Origin: Thalassospira mesophila
Lineage (GTDB): Bacteria; Pseudomonadota; Alphaproteobacteria; Rhodospirillales; Thalassospiraceae
Assembly (NCBI RefSeq): GCF_002115755.1
Contig: NZ_JFKA01000003.1
Span: forward strand, 372,001 to 436,000
Direction: 5' to 3'
Length of the DNA stretch: 64,000 nt
A model generated the notes under the pieces. That model was not told the origin of the DNA, did not search any database, and worked only from the letters and a program-made list of their open reading frames with translations. Within the stretch, counting starts at the first letter, position 1. Each line of letters begins with the position of its first letter. Shown one piece after another: positions 17,971 through 27,816 of the stretch. Both the position numbers and the translations under genes were made by a program.

Positions 17971-20370
17971 TCAGGACGGTTTTTGCGTCGCTGATTTGCG
18001 ATTGGCAACCCGGATTTTACGGTGTTTTTTCGGGGTGGTCTTTTTGCCGGTACTGGCAGGGCCACCTTCGGGTTTACCCGGCGTTTGTTTTGCCGTGGCC
18101 CGAAAACCCGGTTTCGCCCCATGACGATTGTTGCGATCGCCGGGGCTGCGCGGTCCCTTTCTGGGGCCTCGTTTATTCCCACCCGGACGTTCAATCAGAT
18201 CGCGGCTGGTAATATCGGCATGCTCTGCCAATCGAAGCGACAACGAGCCGGTCGCAGCATCGGCATCGGCCACACGCACCACCACATCATCGCCAAGGCG
18301 GAAGATTTTGCCGCGTCGATCACCGACCAGGCAATGCTTGATCGGGTCATGGACATAATAATCATCCGGCAATGTGCTGATCGGTACCAGCCCGTCGGCA
18401 CCGGTTTCACGCAGCGACACAAACAGCCCGAAATGCGTAACACCCGAGATTTTCCCCGGCAATTCCGCACCCACACGATCCGCCATATAAGCCGCGACAT
18501 AACGATCAACCGAATCGCGTTCTGCCATCGCAGCGCGGCGTTCAGTACCTGAAATGTCTTCGCCAAGCTGTTCAAACCGTTCGCCGTCTTCGGGGCGCAA
18601 GGCACCCTCGCCAAGGCGCAGGCCCGCGATTAGGGCGCGATGGACCAAAAGGTCGGCATAACGGCGAATGGGCGATGTGAAATGCGCATAGCGGTTCAAA
18701 GCCAAGCCGAAATGGCCAATATTATCGGGGCTGTACATCGCCTGTGACTGGCTGCGCAAGACCACGGTATTGATCAGTTCGGCTTCGGCGGTGCCTTTGG
18801 CACGTTCGAGAATATGGTTGAAATCGCGCGGTTTTAATACCGGACCGGGTTGCAATTTATACCCGGCACCTTCAAGAAACTCGCGCAGGGCCTCAAGTTT
18901 TTCTTCGCTGGGCGCATCGTGAATACGATACATGCAGGGCTGTTTTAACCGTTCAAGTTCTTCGGCGGCACAAACATTGGCCGCAATCATGAACTCTTCG
19001 ATCAGTTTGTGACTATCAAACCGGGCGCGGGGGGCTACGGCAATGATCTGGCCCTGTTCGTTAAGCTCGATCTTGCGTTCAGGAACGTCAAGTTCCAGAA
19101 CCCCGCGTTTTTCACGCGCGGTTAAAAACGCATGATAGGCACCGTATAGCGGCTTGATCACGCGGTCGACCAACGGGCCGGTGATGTCGTCGGGGTCGCC
19201 ATCCATCGCCCGCTGAACCTGGTTATAGGTCAGTCGTGCGGCAGAATTCATCATGCCCCGGCAAAATTTATGGCGAATTTTCTGGCCCTTGGCGTTTAGC
19301 CACATTTCAACCGCCATGCAGCCCCGGTCTTCATGGGGAACCAGCGAACACCAGCCGTTTGAAAGTTCGAACGGCAGCATCGGCACCACGCGGTCCGGGA
19401 AGTAGCAGCTGTTGCCGCGTTTTATGGCTTCACGGTCCAGGGCATCGTCAGGGCGCACATACCAGGATACATCGGCAATCGCGACCATTACGTGCCAGCC
19501 GCCGGGGTTTTCCGGGTCGGTGTCGGCCTCGGCCCAAACGGCATCGTCAAAGTCGCGGGCGTCTTCGCCGTCAATCGTGACTAGCGGAATTTGCCGTAAA
19601 TCGGTTCGCTTGGCCATCGGGGTGGCCTTGGATTCACGGGCCTGAAGTTCAACTTCGGGCGGGAATTCAAACGGGATACCACGGGCATGAATGGCAACAA
19701 GGCTGATCGATTTGGGTTCGTTGATATTGCCTAAAACATCAACAATCCGCCCTTTGCGCAGGCCAAAATGTTTGCCGGGCAAAAGTTCGGTCAGAACCAG
19801 TGCGCCAGCTTCAAGGCCGGGATGATCGTCGAGCGGCACAACAATTTCGCCGCTATCCTTACGATCGGTTGGCACAACACGGCCTTCGCGCTCGTTGGGG
19901 CGAAAAAGGCCCAAAACACGCTGCGGTCCGCTGCCCAAAAGGCGCATGATGCTGGCATCATAGGTGTTTTTGCCTGTATAGCGCAGCTTGGCCAAAATTT
20001 TGTCGCCAATGCCGGGCGCACTCGGGCCGCCATGGCGCGTGGTTTTTACATAAATAACCGGCGGGTCAAACGGTTCTTTCCAGACATTGGGGCGGGCCAA
20101 AACCTCGCCATTTTCGTCAAGGCCGGTAATTTCCAGAACCTCGACCGGGGGCAGGCGACCGGGTTTGTCAAACCGTTTGCGGCCACCGACCACATCGCCA
20201 CCGAATTTAAGGTCCTTAAGCAGCTTTTTAAGTTCGATTTTGGCCGCGCCACGGATGTTAAAAGCGCGCGCAATCTCGCGCTTGCCAACCGGCGTCGGGC
20301 TCATCTCGACAAATTCAATAATCTGCTCTTTGGTCGGGAAGGGTGTTTTATTTTCTGGTTCGTTCGCCAA
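17971..20370 (-). CDS. rnr: Ribonuclease R
   Basis: A 799-residue 3'-to-5' exoribonuclease that degrades structured RNA. The order is an N-terminal winged helix (about 10-65), cold-shock domains (about 75-240), and the RNB catalytic domain from about 260 with its metal-binding aspartates in IDGEDARDFDDAVWAE. A C-terminal S1 domain follows (GKISGVTHFGLFVSLRETGADGLV), then a basic tail rich in Lys, Arg and Pro. The length and tail match RNase R rather than RNase II. It lies 85 bp downstream of topA on the same strand. Confidence 0.96.
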   Translation of the reverse strand: MANEPENKTPFPTKEQIIEFVEMSPTPVGKREIARAFNIRGAAKIELKKLLKDLKFGGDVVGGRKRFDKPGRLPPVEVLEITGLDENGEVLARPNVWKEPFDPPVIYVKTTRHGGPSAPGIGDKILAKLRYTGKNTYDASIMRLLGSGPQRVLGLFRPNEREGRVVPTDRKDSGEIVVPLDDHPGLEAGALVLTELLPGKHFGLRKGRIVDVLGNINEPKSISLVAIHARGIPFEFPPEVELQARESKATPMAKRTDLRQIPLVTIDGEDARDFDDAVWAEADTDPENPGGWHVMVAIADVSWYVRPDDALDREAIKRGNSCYFPDRVVPMLPFELSNGWCSLVPHEDRGCMAVEMWLNAKGQKIRHKFCRGMMNSAARLTYNQVQRAMDGDPDDITGPLVDRVIKPLYGAYHAFLTAREKRGVLELDVPERKIELNEQGQIIAVAPRARFDSHKLIEEFMIAANVCAAEELERLKQPCMYRIHDAPSEEKLEALREFLEGAGYKLQPGPVLKPRDFNHILERAKGTAEAELINTVVLRSQSQAMYSPDNIGHFGLALNRYAHFTSPIRRYADLLVHRALIAGLRLGEGALRPEDGERFEQLGEDISGTERRAAMAERDSVDRYVAAYMADRVGAELPGKISGVTHFGLFVSLRETGADGLVPISTLPDDYYVHDPIKHCLVGDRRGKIFRLGDDVVVRVADADAATGSLSLRLAEHADITSRDLIERPGGNKRGPRKGPRSPGDRNNRHGAKPGFRATAKQTPGKPEGGPASTGKKTTPKKHRKIRVANRKSATQKPS

Positions 20371-20401
20371 GTTTGTGGCGTCCTTTCAAATTTTGTATCA
20401 T

Positions 20402-20434
20402 CGGACCAGAAGGTGACTGTCACTTTCTGGTCCG
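20402..20434 (-). terminator. Intercistronic hairpin between topA and rnr
   Basis: Fourteen-pair stem CGGACCAGAAGGTG / CACTTTCTGGTCCG (one G-T pair) with a 5-base loop, just after the topA stop. There is no strong U-run on the minus strand, so it may be a weak terminator or an mRNA-stabilising hairpin rather than a full stop. Confidence 0.5.
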
Positions 20435-20455
20435 GCAAAAAGCAGGGCCGCGTAT

Positions 20456-23134
20456 TTACTTCGCGGCTGCTTTTTTCGTGGGGGTCTTTTTTGCAGCCGT
20501 TTTTTTGGCTGCGGGTTTCTTCGCGGCAGGCTTCTTTGCCGCGGCTTTTTTCGGTGCAGCCTTTTTTGCCGGTTCTTTTTTCGCAGCCGTTTTCTTTGCA
20601 CCTGCCGACGTCGATTTACCCGACTTGGCTTCTTTTTCTTTTAATGCTGCAATCGCCATTTCCAGTGTGACATCTTCCTTGACTGTGTCACGCGGTAAAT
20701 TGGCATTGGTTTTTTTGTGTTTTACAAACGGTCCCCAGCGGCCATCGGCCAGCAGGATCGGTTCGTTGTCATCGGGGTGTTTGCCAATTTCCTTGCCCGC
20801 TTTTTCGCGTTTGTCGGCAATCAGGGTAATGGCGCGGTTTTGGCCAATGGTCAGCACATCATCATCGGCTTTTAACGATGCAAAGGTGCTGCCCGCCTGA
20901 ACATAAGGACCAAAGCGCCCGATATTGGCTTTCATGTCTTCGCCGGTTTCCGGGTACACACCAATATCGCGGGGCAATGTCAAAAGTTCTTCGGCTTTGG
21001 TTAAATCAACAACCGCAGGCTCCAGCCCCTTGGGCAACGAGGTGCGTTTGGGTTTAACCTTTTTCGGCTTGCCGTTTTTACCCTCGACGGTTTCTTCCTC
21101 GCCCAACTGCACATAGACCCCGTAAGGCCCTTTGCGCAGGGTGATTTCCTTGCCGGTCGCACTATCAACACCCAAAACCTTGGGGCCGCCATCAAGCTCG
21201 GACTCGCCAGCATTGTCATTGGCGACCAGCGGACGGGTATAGTTACAATCAGGATAGTTCGAACAGCCCAGAAACGCGCCGAACTTGCCCAGTTTCAGGC
21301 TGAGGGTGCCTTCTTCACATTTCGGGCATTTATGCGGGTCTGATCCGTCTTCGCGTTCGGCGAACAGATAATTTTCCAGCATAATTTGCAGGGCATCAAG
21401 AACATCCGTGATCTTGAGTTCCTTGGCTTCGTCAACATTGCCTTTAAACGATGTCCAGAATTCGGTCAGCACATCGCGCCATGCGCGGTCCCCGTTCGAG
21501 ACATCATCAAGCTGGTTTTCAAGGTCGGCGGTGAAATTGTACTGAACATAGCGTTCAAAGAATTTCGACAAAAACGCCGTAACCAAACGTCCGCGATCCT
21601 GCGCAATGAAGCGGCGTTTTGCGAGCGTGACGTAATTGCGGTCCTGCAATACCGAAATGATCGAGGCATAGGTCGACGGGCGGCCAATGCCCAGTTCTTC
21701 CATGCGTTTTACCAGGCTTGCCTCGGTATAGCGGGGCGGGGGCTGGGTGAAATGCTGGTCGATCGATACTTTTTCAAGGCCGGGTTTCTGGCCTTCTGTC
21801 AGGGGCGGGAGGCGACGATCATTGTCGTCATCATCCGAAGAATCATCCTTGCCTTCCTGATACAGCTTTAAAAAGCCGTCAAATTTAACGACCGAGCCAT
21901 TGGCACGCAAAACCACATGGTTATCGTTCGATGCCAGATCAACGGCAACCTGATCAAACCGGGCGTCTTCCATCTGGCAGGCAACGGTGCGCTTCCAGAT
22001 CAGGGTGTAAAGGGCCTGCTGGTCTTTATCAAGGTGGCGGGCAACCTGATCGGGGCGGCGGAAAACATCGGTCGGGCGGATGGCTTCGTGGGCTTCCTGC
22101 GCATTTTTGGCCTTGTTGGCAAAGCTGCGCGGTTTTTCCGGCATATATTGCGCGCCATAATCCTTTTCGATCAGGCGGCGTGCCCCGGCCAGGGCTTCGG
22201 AAGACAGGATCACGGCATCTGTACGCATATACGTGATCAGACCAACGGTTTCGCCGCCGATATCAACGCCTTCATACAGGCGCTGTGCCAGTTGCATGGT
22301 CCGTTTGGTGCCAAAGCCCAGTTTGCGCGATGCTTCTTGCTGCAATGTCGAGGTGGTGAAAGGGGGCTGCGGGCGTCGTTTGACTTCCTTGCGCTCGACC
22401 TTCGATACGGTATAGCTGCGTGCTTCGACTTTTTCCTTGGCAATCTGGGCGTCGCCCTCGCTGCCAATGGCCAGCTTGTCGAGCTTTTTGCCATCGAGAT
22501 GCGTTAACCGCGCGCTGAATTTTCCTTCGGGAATGCCGAAATTTGCTTCCAGCGACCAGTATTCGTCGGCACGGAAGGCCTCGATGTCGATTTCGCGTTC
22601 GCAAATCAGCCGCAACGCCACCGACTGTACGCGCCCGGCAGAACGCGAACCGGGCAATTTGCGCCACAACACCGGCGAGAGGTTAAAGCCAACCAGATAA
22701 TCCAGTGCCCGGCGCGCCAGATAGGCATCGACCAGTTCCTGATTTAGGGCACGCGGGTTGGCGATGGCGTCGGTAACGGCTTTTTTGGTGATTTCGTGAA
22801 AAACCACCCGGTGAACCTCGCGGCCCCGCAGCAGTTTTTTCTGTTCCAGTACTTCAAGGATGTGCCACGAAATGGCTTCCCCTTCGCGATCCGGGTCAGT
22901 TGCGAGATATATGGTGTCAGCATCGCGTGCGGCAGCAGCAATTTCGCGGATCTGTTTTTCAGACCGGCCATCGGTTTCCCAGATCATGGCAAAGTTGTTA
23001 TCGGTATCAACCGAGCCATCCTTGGATGGTAAATCACGGATGTGACCAAACGAAGCCAGGACCTTAAAATCATCACCGAGATATTTGTTTATCGTCTTGG
23101 CTTTGGCTGGCGATTCGACGATGACAAGATTCAT
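20456..23134 (-). CDS. topA: DNA topoisomerase I
   Basis: An 892-residue type IA topoisomerase that relaxes negative supercoils. The Toprim domain opens with VIVESPAKAKTINKYLG, the catalytic tyrosine lies in GLITYMRTDAV (about residue 305), and one C-terminal zinc-ribbon-like unit (CPKCEEGTLSLKLGKFGAFLGCSNYPDC, read as CPKC...CSNYPDC) is followed by Toprim-C repeats containing GRFGPYVQAG and GRWGPFVKH. The last 50 residues are a low-complexity Lys/Ala/Pro tail, giving a repetitive DNA tract at 20460-20600. Such tails are common in alphaproteobacterial TopA and probably bind nucleic acid. Confidence 0.97.
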   Translation of the reverse strand: MNLVIVESPAKAKTINKYLGDDFKVLASFGHIRDLPSKDGSVDTDNNFAMIWETDGRSEKQIREIAAAARDADTIYLATDPDREGEAISWHILEVLEQKKLLRGREVHRVVFHEITKKAVTDAIANPRALNQELVDAYLARRALDYLVGFNLSPVLWRKLPGSRSAGRVQSVALRLICEREIDIEAFRADEYWSLEANFGIPEGKFSARLTHLDGKKLDKLAIGSEGDAQIAKEKVEARSYTVSKVERKEVKRRPQPPFTTSTLQQEASRKLGFGTKRTMQLAQRLYEGVDIGGETVGLITYMRTDAVILSSEALAGARRLIEKDYGAQYMPEKPRSFANKAKNAQEAHEAIRPTDVFRRPDQVARHLDKDQQALYTLIWKRTVACQMEDARFDQVAVDLASNDNHVVLRANGSVVKFDGFLKLYQEGKDDSSDDDDNDRRLPPLTEGQKPGLEKVSIDQHFTQPPPRYTEASLVKRMEELGIGRPSTYASIISVLQDRNYVTLAKRRFIAQDRGRLVTAFLSKFFERYVQYNFTADLENQLDDVSNGDRAWRDVLTEFWTSFKGNVDEAKELKITDVLDALQIMLENYLFAEREDGSDPHKCPKCEEGTLSLKLGKFGAFLGCSNYPDCNYTRPLVANDNAGESELDGGPKVLGVDSATGKEITLRKGPYGVYVQLGEEETVEGKNGKPKKVKPKRTSLPKGLEPAVVDLTKAEELLTLPRDIGVYPETGEDMKANIGRFGPYVQAGSTFASLKADDDVLTIGQNRAITLIADKREKAGKEIGKHPDDNEPILLADGRWGPFVKHKKTNANLPRDTVKEDVTLEMAIAALKEKEAKSGKSTSAGAKKTAAKKEPAKKAAPKKAAAKKPAAKKPAAKKTAAKKTPTKKAAAK

Positions 23135-23296
23135 TACTTTTTACGTGTCCGGTTTTTGCGCCTGTTGGCGGAAAAGGTATGCCGCAATGCATATATTTCG
23201 CAAGTGCCCATCACATATTGACAGGAAATGCGTTCGGATTGCGCCTTAAAACATCGTTGAAACCAGATATTGTGGCAATTTCAACGACGACAAGAC

Positions 23297-24616
23297 TCAA
23301 TTAGCGATACGCGATACCCTATTTCCGGGGTGACGTTCAACCCTTCCTGAAAGTTCCAGTTCGATCAGCAGCGTTGAAATCGTACTTGCAGGCAGATTTG
23401 ACGCCCGGATCAGGCTGTCTATCGCAATGGGGGCTGCTGATAACAAGTCGAACAAAGTTTGGGTAAGATCGTTGGTTTCACCCCCGGTTGGCGCAGAAGA
23501 CAAATTTTGGGCAGAGCCGCCAGTTTGTGCCGGGTTAGCGGCAATTTTATCGGTATCTTCGGGGTTTGTGGTGTTTTCAAGGGCCTGATCGCGCATCAGG
23601 CTTTCAAGGATGGCATCAAGGTTATAGTCGGTATTGTTTGCCGGGGCCGGGCGCGTTTCATTATTAAATGTATGTATCGGGGCATCAAATTGCGAAATGG
23701 CGGGGGCTTGCCCGATGACATTTAAAATTGCATCAATGGAGTCGCACAAAACAGCCCCGTCGCGGATCAGGCTGTTGGGGCCAGCGGCGCGCGGGTCCGT
23801 CGGCGCGCCGGGAACGGCAAAAACATCGCGTCCTTGTTCGGCGGCCATGCGGGCTGTAATGAGCGATCCGGAGTTTCGCCCCGCCTCGATAACGACAATG
23901 CCCTGCGACAGCCCCGAAATAATCCGGTTGCGGCGCGGAAAGTGCCGGGCCTGCGGCTTTAACCCCGGTGGCATTTCGGAAATGACACAGCCGGTTTGCG
24001 TAATGCGCTCCTGCAAATCGGCGTGTTCGCGCGGATAAATAACATCGACCCCACCGGCAACCACGGCAATTGTTGCGCCGGTGTTGGTGCCGGTGCCGTG
24101 GGCAACGGCATCAAGGGCGCCTTGATGCGCCGCACCATCAATGCCACGTGCCAGCCCGGAAACCACATTATAACCGGCCTGTGCCAGTTCGCGCGCCAGC
24201 CGCCGGGCAAACTGGCAGCCCCCCAGCGATGCATTGCGCGCGCCGACAATGCCAATGCTGGGCCGGGTTAACAAACCCGCATCGCCCAAGACGTAAAAAT
24301 ACGGCGGGGCATCCTCAATGGCGGCAAGGGCAGGGGGATATTCCGGGTCGCCCCAGATAACCGGTTTGGCCGACAGGGCCAGGGCAGCCTCAATTTCGGC
24401 AATCGTATCCTGGCGAGATGCAATCACAATCGGGCGTTTGACGCCGCTTTGTCTGGCAATGTCGGGCAGGGCGTCTAACGCGGTTCGTGCGGAGCCGAAC
24501 TGTTCAAGCAGGCGGCGAAATGTGACAGGGCCAATCTGGCCGCTGCGCGCAAGGCGCACCCGTGCCAGCCGTTCAGATTGGGGAAGCCGCGTTGGTTGTG
24601 GTGTGTTTAAAATCAT
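23297..24616 (-). CDS. dprA: DNA-processing protein DprA
   Basis: A 439-residue protein that loads RecA on incoming single-stranded DNA during transformation. It has an N-terminal SAM-like region (RLARVRLARSGQIGPVTFRRLLEQFG), a Rossmann DprA core (IGIVGARNAS, VVSGLARGIDGAAHQGAL, FPRRNRIISGLSQGIVVIEAG, SLITARMAAEQGRDVFAVPG) and a C-terminal winged helix joined by a long linker. The ATG at 24616 lies inside a perfect hairpin (24615-24647) and has no visible ribosome site; a GTG 19 codons later is the only nearby alternative. It is downstream of plsY on the same strand. Confidence 0.94.
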   Translation of the reverse strand: MILNTPQPTRLPQSERLARVRLARSGQIGPVTFRRLLEQFGSARTALDALPDIARQSGVKRPIVIASRQDTIAEIEAALALSAKPVIWGDPEYPPALAAIEDAPPYFYVLGDAGLLTRPSIGIVGARNASLGGCQFARRLARELAQAGYNVVSGLARGIDGAAHQGALDAVAHGTGTNTGATIAVVAGGVDVIYPREHADLQERITQTGCVISEMPPGLKPQARHFPRRNRIISGLSQGIVVIEAGRNSGSLITARMAAEQGRDVFAVPGAPTDPRAAGPNSLIRDGAVLCDSIDAILNVIGQAPAISQFDAPIHTFNNETRPAPANNTDYNLDAILESLMRDQALENTTNPEDTDKIAANPAQTGGSAQNLSSAPTGGETNDLTQTLFDLLSAAPIAIDSLIRASNLPASTISTLLIELELSGRVERHPGNRVSRIAN

Positions 24617-24647
24617 AACGCCCGGATTGTGATCATCCGGGCGTTAT
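24615..24647 (-). promoter_or_regulatory. Perfect hairpin covering the dprA start codon
   Basis: Thirteen-base arms ATAACGCCCGGAT / ATCCGGGCGTTAT with a 7-base loop. The last two bases of the minus-strand hairpin are the first two bases of the dprA ATG. It may terminate plsY transcription, hide the dprA start, or both. Confidence 0.6.
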
Positions 24648-24680
24648 ATCGTCAAGCATTTATGGTGCCGGTTCAGCAAG

Positions 24681-25358
24681 TTAGTTGATCGGCATTTCGG
24701 TTTCAGTCTCGGTATCTGCAGCATCCTGCGCGGCGGCTTTTTTCTTGTCGCCGATTTTTGGTTCGGTGCCCTTGATCAGGCGGCGAATATTGGTGTGGTG
24801 CGCCCCCCAGACAATGACCGCCAAAAACAGCGCAAGCCAGCCTGCACCCGTGTCATGGGCAATGTAAAAGGCGGCCAACGGGGCAACGGCAAGTGCGACC
24901 AGTGCCGAAAGGGATGAATAGCGAAAAATAACTGCCATCACCAGCCACGTCAAAGCAGCCACAAGGCCCATAACCCAGTTCACCGCTGCCAGTGTGCCCA
25001 GCGTGGTGGCAACACCTTTGCCGCCCTTGAACCGCAGCCAAAGCGGAAACATATGCCCGACAACGGCGGCGGCACCGGCAAAAATGCCCTGTTCGGGGCC
25101 GACAAAATGGGTAAACAGCAAGGCCGCCGCCGCACCCTTGCCGCAATCGCCAATCAGGGTTAGCAGTGCCAGCGTTTTATTGCCGGTGCGCAAAACATTG
25201 GTCGCGCCAATATTGCCCGAGCCGATCTTGCGAATATCGCCAAGTCCGGCCATTTTGGTCAGCACAAGCCCGAACGGGATAGAACCCAGCAAATAACCGC
25301 ATACGGTAGCAATTTGCAGTGACATCAACAGGGCCTTGTAGGCGGGATCTAGTTCCAT
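24681..25358 (-). CDS. plsY: Glycerol-3-phosphate acyltransferase PlsY
   Basis: A 225-residue inner-membrane acyltransferase that adds an acyl group from acyl-phosphate to glycerol-3-phosphate, the first step of phospholipid synthesis. The three cytoplasmic motifs are present: GSIPFGLVLTK, then KIGSGNIGATNVLR, and FKGGKGVATTLGTL. Multiple membrane segments fill the rest, and a charged tail (KKKAAAQDAADTETETE) extends beyond the family core. It lies two bases after pyrC on the same strand, probably in one operon with pyrB-pyrC. Confidence 0.96.
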   Translation of the reverse strand: MELDPAYKALLMSLQIATVCGYLLGSIPFGLVLTKMAGLGDIRKIGSGNIGATNVLRTGNKTLALLTLIGDCGKGAAAALLFTHFVGPEQGIFAGAAAVVGHMFPLWLRFKGGKGVATTLGTLAAVNWVMGLVAALTWLVMAVIFRYSSLSALVALAVAPLAAFYIAHDTGAGWLALFLAVIVWGAHHTNIRRLIKGTEPKIGDKKKAAAQDAADTETETEMPIN

Positions 25359-25360
25359 GG

Positions 25361-26698
25361 TTATGAACCTTCAATGCAGCTGGTGTGCGTAAAGACTTCC
25401 CTTCCATCAATCAGGGTGCGCAGAACCACCCCCTGAATCAGGCGCCCGTCAAACGGGGAGTTCTTGGATTTTGACTGGAATTTATATGGATCAATCTTTG
25501 CCGGACGGTCCGGGTCGAACATGACGATGTCGGCCGAACTTCCCGGTTTTAGCGTGCCATGACCGGCCAGTTTCATAAGTGTTGCGGGGGCCGATGTGAC
25601 TTTGCCTATCGCTTCAAGCAGCGACATATGCCCGTTGTGATAAAGCTCCAGCGTGATCGGCAGCAGTGTTTCCAGCCCGACACCCCCGGCAGCGGCTTGG
25701 GCAAACGGCAGGCGTTTGCTGTCCTGGTCCTGCGGGTTATGGTCCGATGCGATGGTATCAATTGTGCCATCGACAAGGCCCATGACAATGGCCTGACGGT
25801 CTTCTTCGGAACGCAACGGCGGGGCCAGCTTGGCAAAGGTGCGATAGTCGCTGACGGCATTTTCGTTCAAGGCAAAATAAAACGGCGCGGTATCGCAGGT
25901 TATTTTCAGGCCGCGTTTTTTGGCCTTGCGAATAACCTCGACCGATTCACCGGTGGAAATATGCGAAAAGTGCAATCGGCCGCCGGTCATTTCGGCCAGT
26001 CGGATATCACGTTCGATTTGTATCACTTCGGCCAGCGGCGATATGCCCGATAACCCAAGGCGGGTTGCCAGTTCGCCGCTATTCATGTCGCCGCCGCGCG
26101 ATAATTCCGGTTCTTCGGGGTGCTGTATAATCATACCATCGAAAAACGTGGTATAGGCCAGCGCCTGACGCAGCAGACGGGGGCTGGCAATGGTTTTAAC
26201 ACCATCACAAAAGGCCACGGCCCCGGCCTGATGCAAAAGGCCCATTTCGGTAATTTCATGGCCTTCGATGCCCTTGGACACCGCGCCATAAACAAATACC
26301 TTGGCAAGGCCAACCTTGCGCGCCCGCCTGGCGATAAATTCCACCCCGGCAACGTCGTCAATCACCGGGTCGGTATTGGGCAGGGCGACCATGGTGGTAA
26401 CGCCACCGGTCGCCGCTGATTTGCCTGCTGTTTCGATGGTTTCCTGATGTTCAAAGCCCGGCTCGCGAAGCTGTACCCGCATATCGACCAGACCCGGGGC
26501 AAGGCACCGGCCTTCGCCGTCGATAATACGGCAATCGCCAGGGGCGGTGTCGCGGGTGACGGACGGGCCAAGATCAACAATAATGCCGTCTTGCGTCAAA
26601 AGGCCGCCGGTCTGGTCCAACCCGGTTGCCGGGTCTAGCAGGCGGACATTGACAAAAGCTGTTTTGCCGCTGGCTTTGGCGCGAATGGCAGGCATCAT
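25361..26698 (-). CDS. pyrC: Dihydroorotase-like protein lacking metal ligands (PyrC'/PyrX type)
   Basis: A 445-residue amidohydrolase-fold protein in the pyrimidine operon. The place of the dihydroorotase zinc motif D-x-H-x-H-x-R reads DMRVQLR (residues 72-78), so both metal-binding histidines are missing (Arg74, Gln76). The later metal/substrate block reads SDHNPQ instead of TDHAPH. Known proteins of this kind in Pseudomonas (PyrC') are catalytically dead partners that stabilise aspartate carbamoyltransferase. That role is inferred here; a second, active dihydroorotase would then be needed elsewhere. Its ATG overlaps the pyrB stop by four bases. Confidence 0.88.
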   Translation of the reverse strand: MMPAIRAKASGKTAFVNVRLLDPATGLDQTGGLLTQDGIIVDLGPSVTRDTAPGDCRIIDGEGRCLAPGLVDMRVQLREPGFEHQETIETAGKSAATGGVTTMVALPNTDPVIDDVAGVEFIARRARKVGLAKVFVYGAVSKGIEGHEITEMGLLHQAGAVAFCDGVKTIASPRLLRQALAYTTFFDGMIIQHPEEPELSRGGDMNSGELATRLGLSGISPLAEVIQIERDIRLAEMTGGRLHFSHISTGESVEVIRKAKKRGLKITCDTAPFYFALNENAVSDYRTFAKLAPPLRSEEDRQAIVMGLVDGTIDTIASDHNPQDQDSKRLPFAQAAAGGVGLETLLPITLELYHNGHMSLLEAIGKVTSAPATLMKLAGHGTLKPGSSADIVMFDPDRPAKIDPYKFQSKSKNSPFDGRLIQGVVLRTLIDGREVFTHTSCIEGS

Positions 26699-27666
26699 TT
26701 ACGGTCCCCTGCAAGGTTTCGCTGGTTTTGCACCAGAATTTCCAGGGTTGCCATGCGCACAGCAACCCCCATTTCAACCTGTTCGCGAATGACCGAACGT
26801 TCAACATCGTCGGCAACTTCGCTGTCAATTTCCACACCCCGGTTCATGGGGCCGGGATGCATGATCAGCGCATCGGGTTTGGCATTGGCCAGCTTGGCGC
26901 GGTCCAGACCATGAAAATGGAAATATTCGCGCACAGACGGAATAAAACTGCCTTCCATGCGCTCAAGCTGCAAACGCAACATCATCACAATGTCGCAGTC
27001 TTTCAGCCCTTCTTCCATGTCGTGGAAAATTTCAACGCCCATGCGGTCGATTTTTGACGGGATCAATGTTGGCGGCGCGATCAGGCGCACGCGCGACCCC
27101 ATGGTGTTGAGCAACAGGATGTTGGACCGGGCTACACGGGAATGGGCAATGTCGCCGCAAATGGCCACGGTCAAACGGTGCAGGCGGCCCTTGTGGCGGC
27201 GAATGGTCAGGGCATCAAGCAATGCCTGTGTCGGGTGTTCATGCCGACCATCGCCAGCATTAAGAACCGTACAATTGACCTTTTCGCTGAGCAGCTTGAC
27301 CGCGCCACTATCGCCGTGGCGCACTACCAGTGCGTCGGGGTTCATGGCGTTTAGCGTCATCGCCGTATCAATCAGGGTTTCGCCCTTTTTGACCGAACTG
27401 GTGCCCACCGTCATATTGATAACATCCGCGCCCAGCCGTTTGGCGGCCAGTTCAAACGATGTCAGGGTCCGGGTGGAGTTTTCGTAAAACAGGTTAACGA
27501 CCGTGCTGCCAGCAAGGATATTGCTGGTCTTGTCGGCAGTGCGGTTTTTTTCCGCATAATGCTGGGCACGATCAAGAATGAGGGTGATTTCCCCGGGGGT
27601 CAAACCTTCGATCCCCAGAAGATGTGGATGCGGATAGTGATCCGCCTCTGGTCCCATGACACTCAT
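26695..27666 (-). CDS. pyrB: Aspartate carbamoyltransferase catalytic subunit
   Basis: A 323-residue enzyme condensing carbamoyl phosphate with aspartate in pyrimidine synthesis. The carbamoyl-phosphate loop [16 protein letters not shown], the 80s-type loop [20 protein letters not shown] and the aspartate-binding [10 protein letters not shown] are visible. It is the first gene of a pyrB-pyrC'-plsY unit, and the ATGA overlap with the dihydroorotase-like gene supports a physical complex. Confidence 0.97.
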   Translation of the reverse strand: MSVMGPEADHYPHPHLLGIEGLTPGEITLILDRAQHYAEKNRTADKTSNILAGSTVVNLFYENSTRTLTSFELAAKRLGADVINMTVGTSSVKKGETLIDTAMTLNAMNPDALVVRHGDSGAVKLLSEKVNCTVLNAGDGRHEHPTQALLDALTIRRHKGRLHRLTVAICGDIAHSRVARSNILLLNTMGSRVRLIAPPTLIPSKIDRMGVEIFHDMEEGLKDCDIVMMLRLQLERMEGSFIPSVREYFHFHGLDRAKLANAKPDALIMHPGPMNRGVEIDSEVADDVERSVIREQVEMGVAVRMATLEILVQNQRNLAGDRK

Positions 27667-27816
27667 GGCGTTGCACTTGTTCCTTGGCTACACTCTGAAT
27701 GGAAAATTGCGTGCGGAGCATAACGAATTGCACCTGTTACGGAAAGGTAAAATATCAAATTTCCCCTTGTCCATCTGGTCAGCTTTTTGCGCGAAAATAC
27801 TGGAGTTATTCCAGTT

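Noticed and set aside
20460..20600. Repetitive tract that could be a minisatellite or CRISPR-like array
   Set aside because: It encodes the Lys/Ala-rich tail of TopA; the repeats follow codon units and there are no unique spacers.
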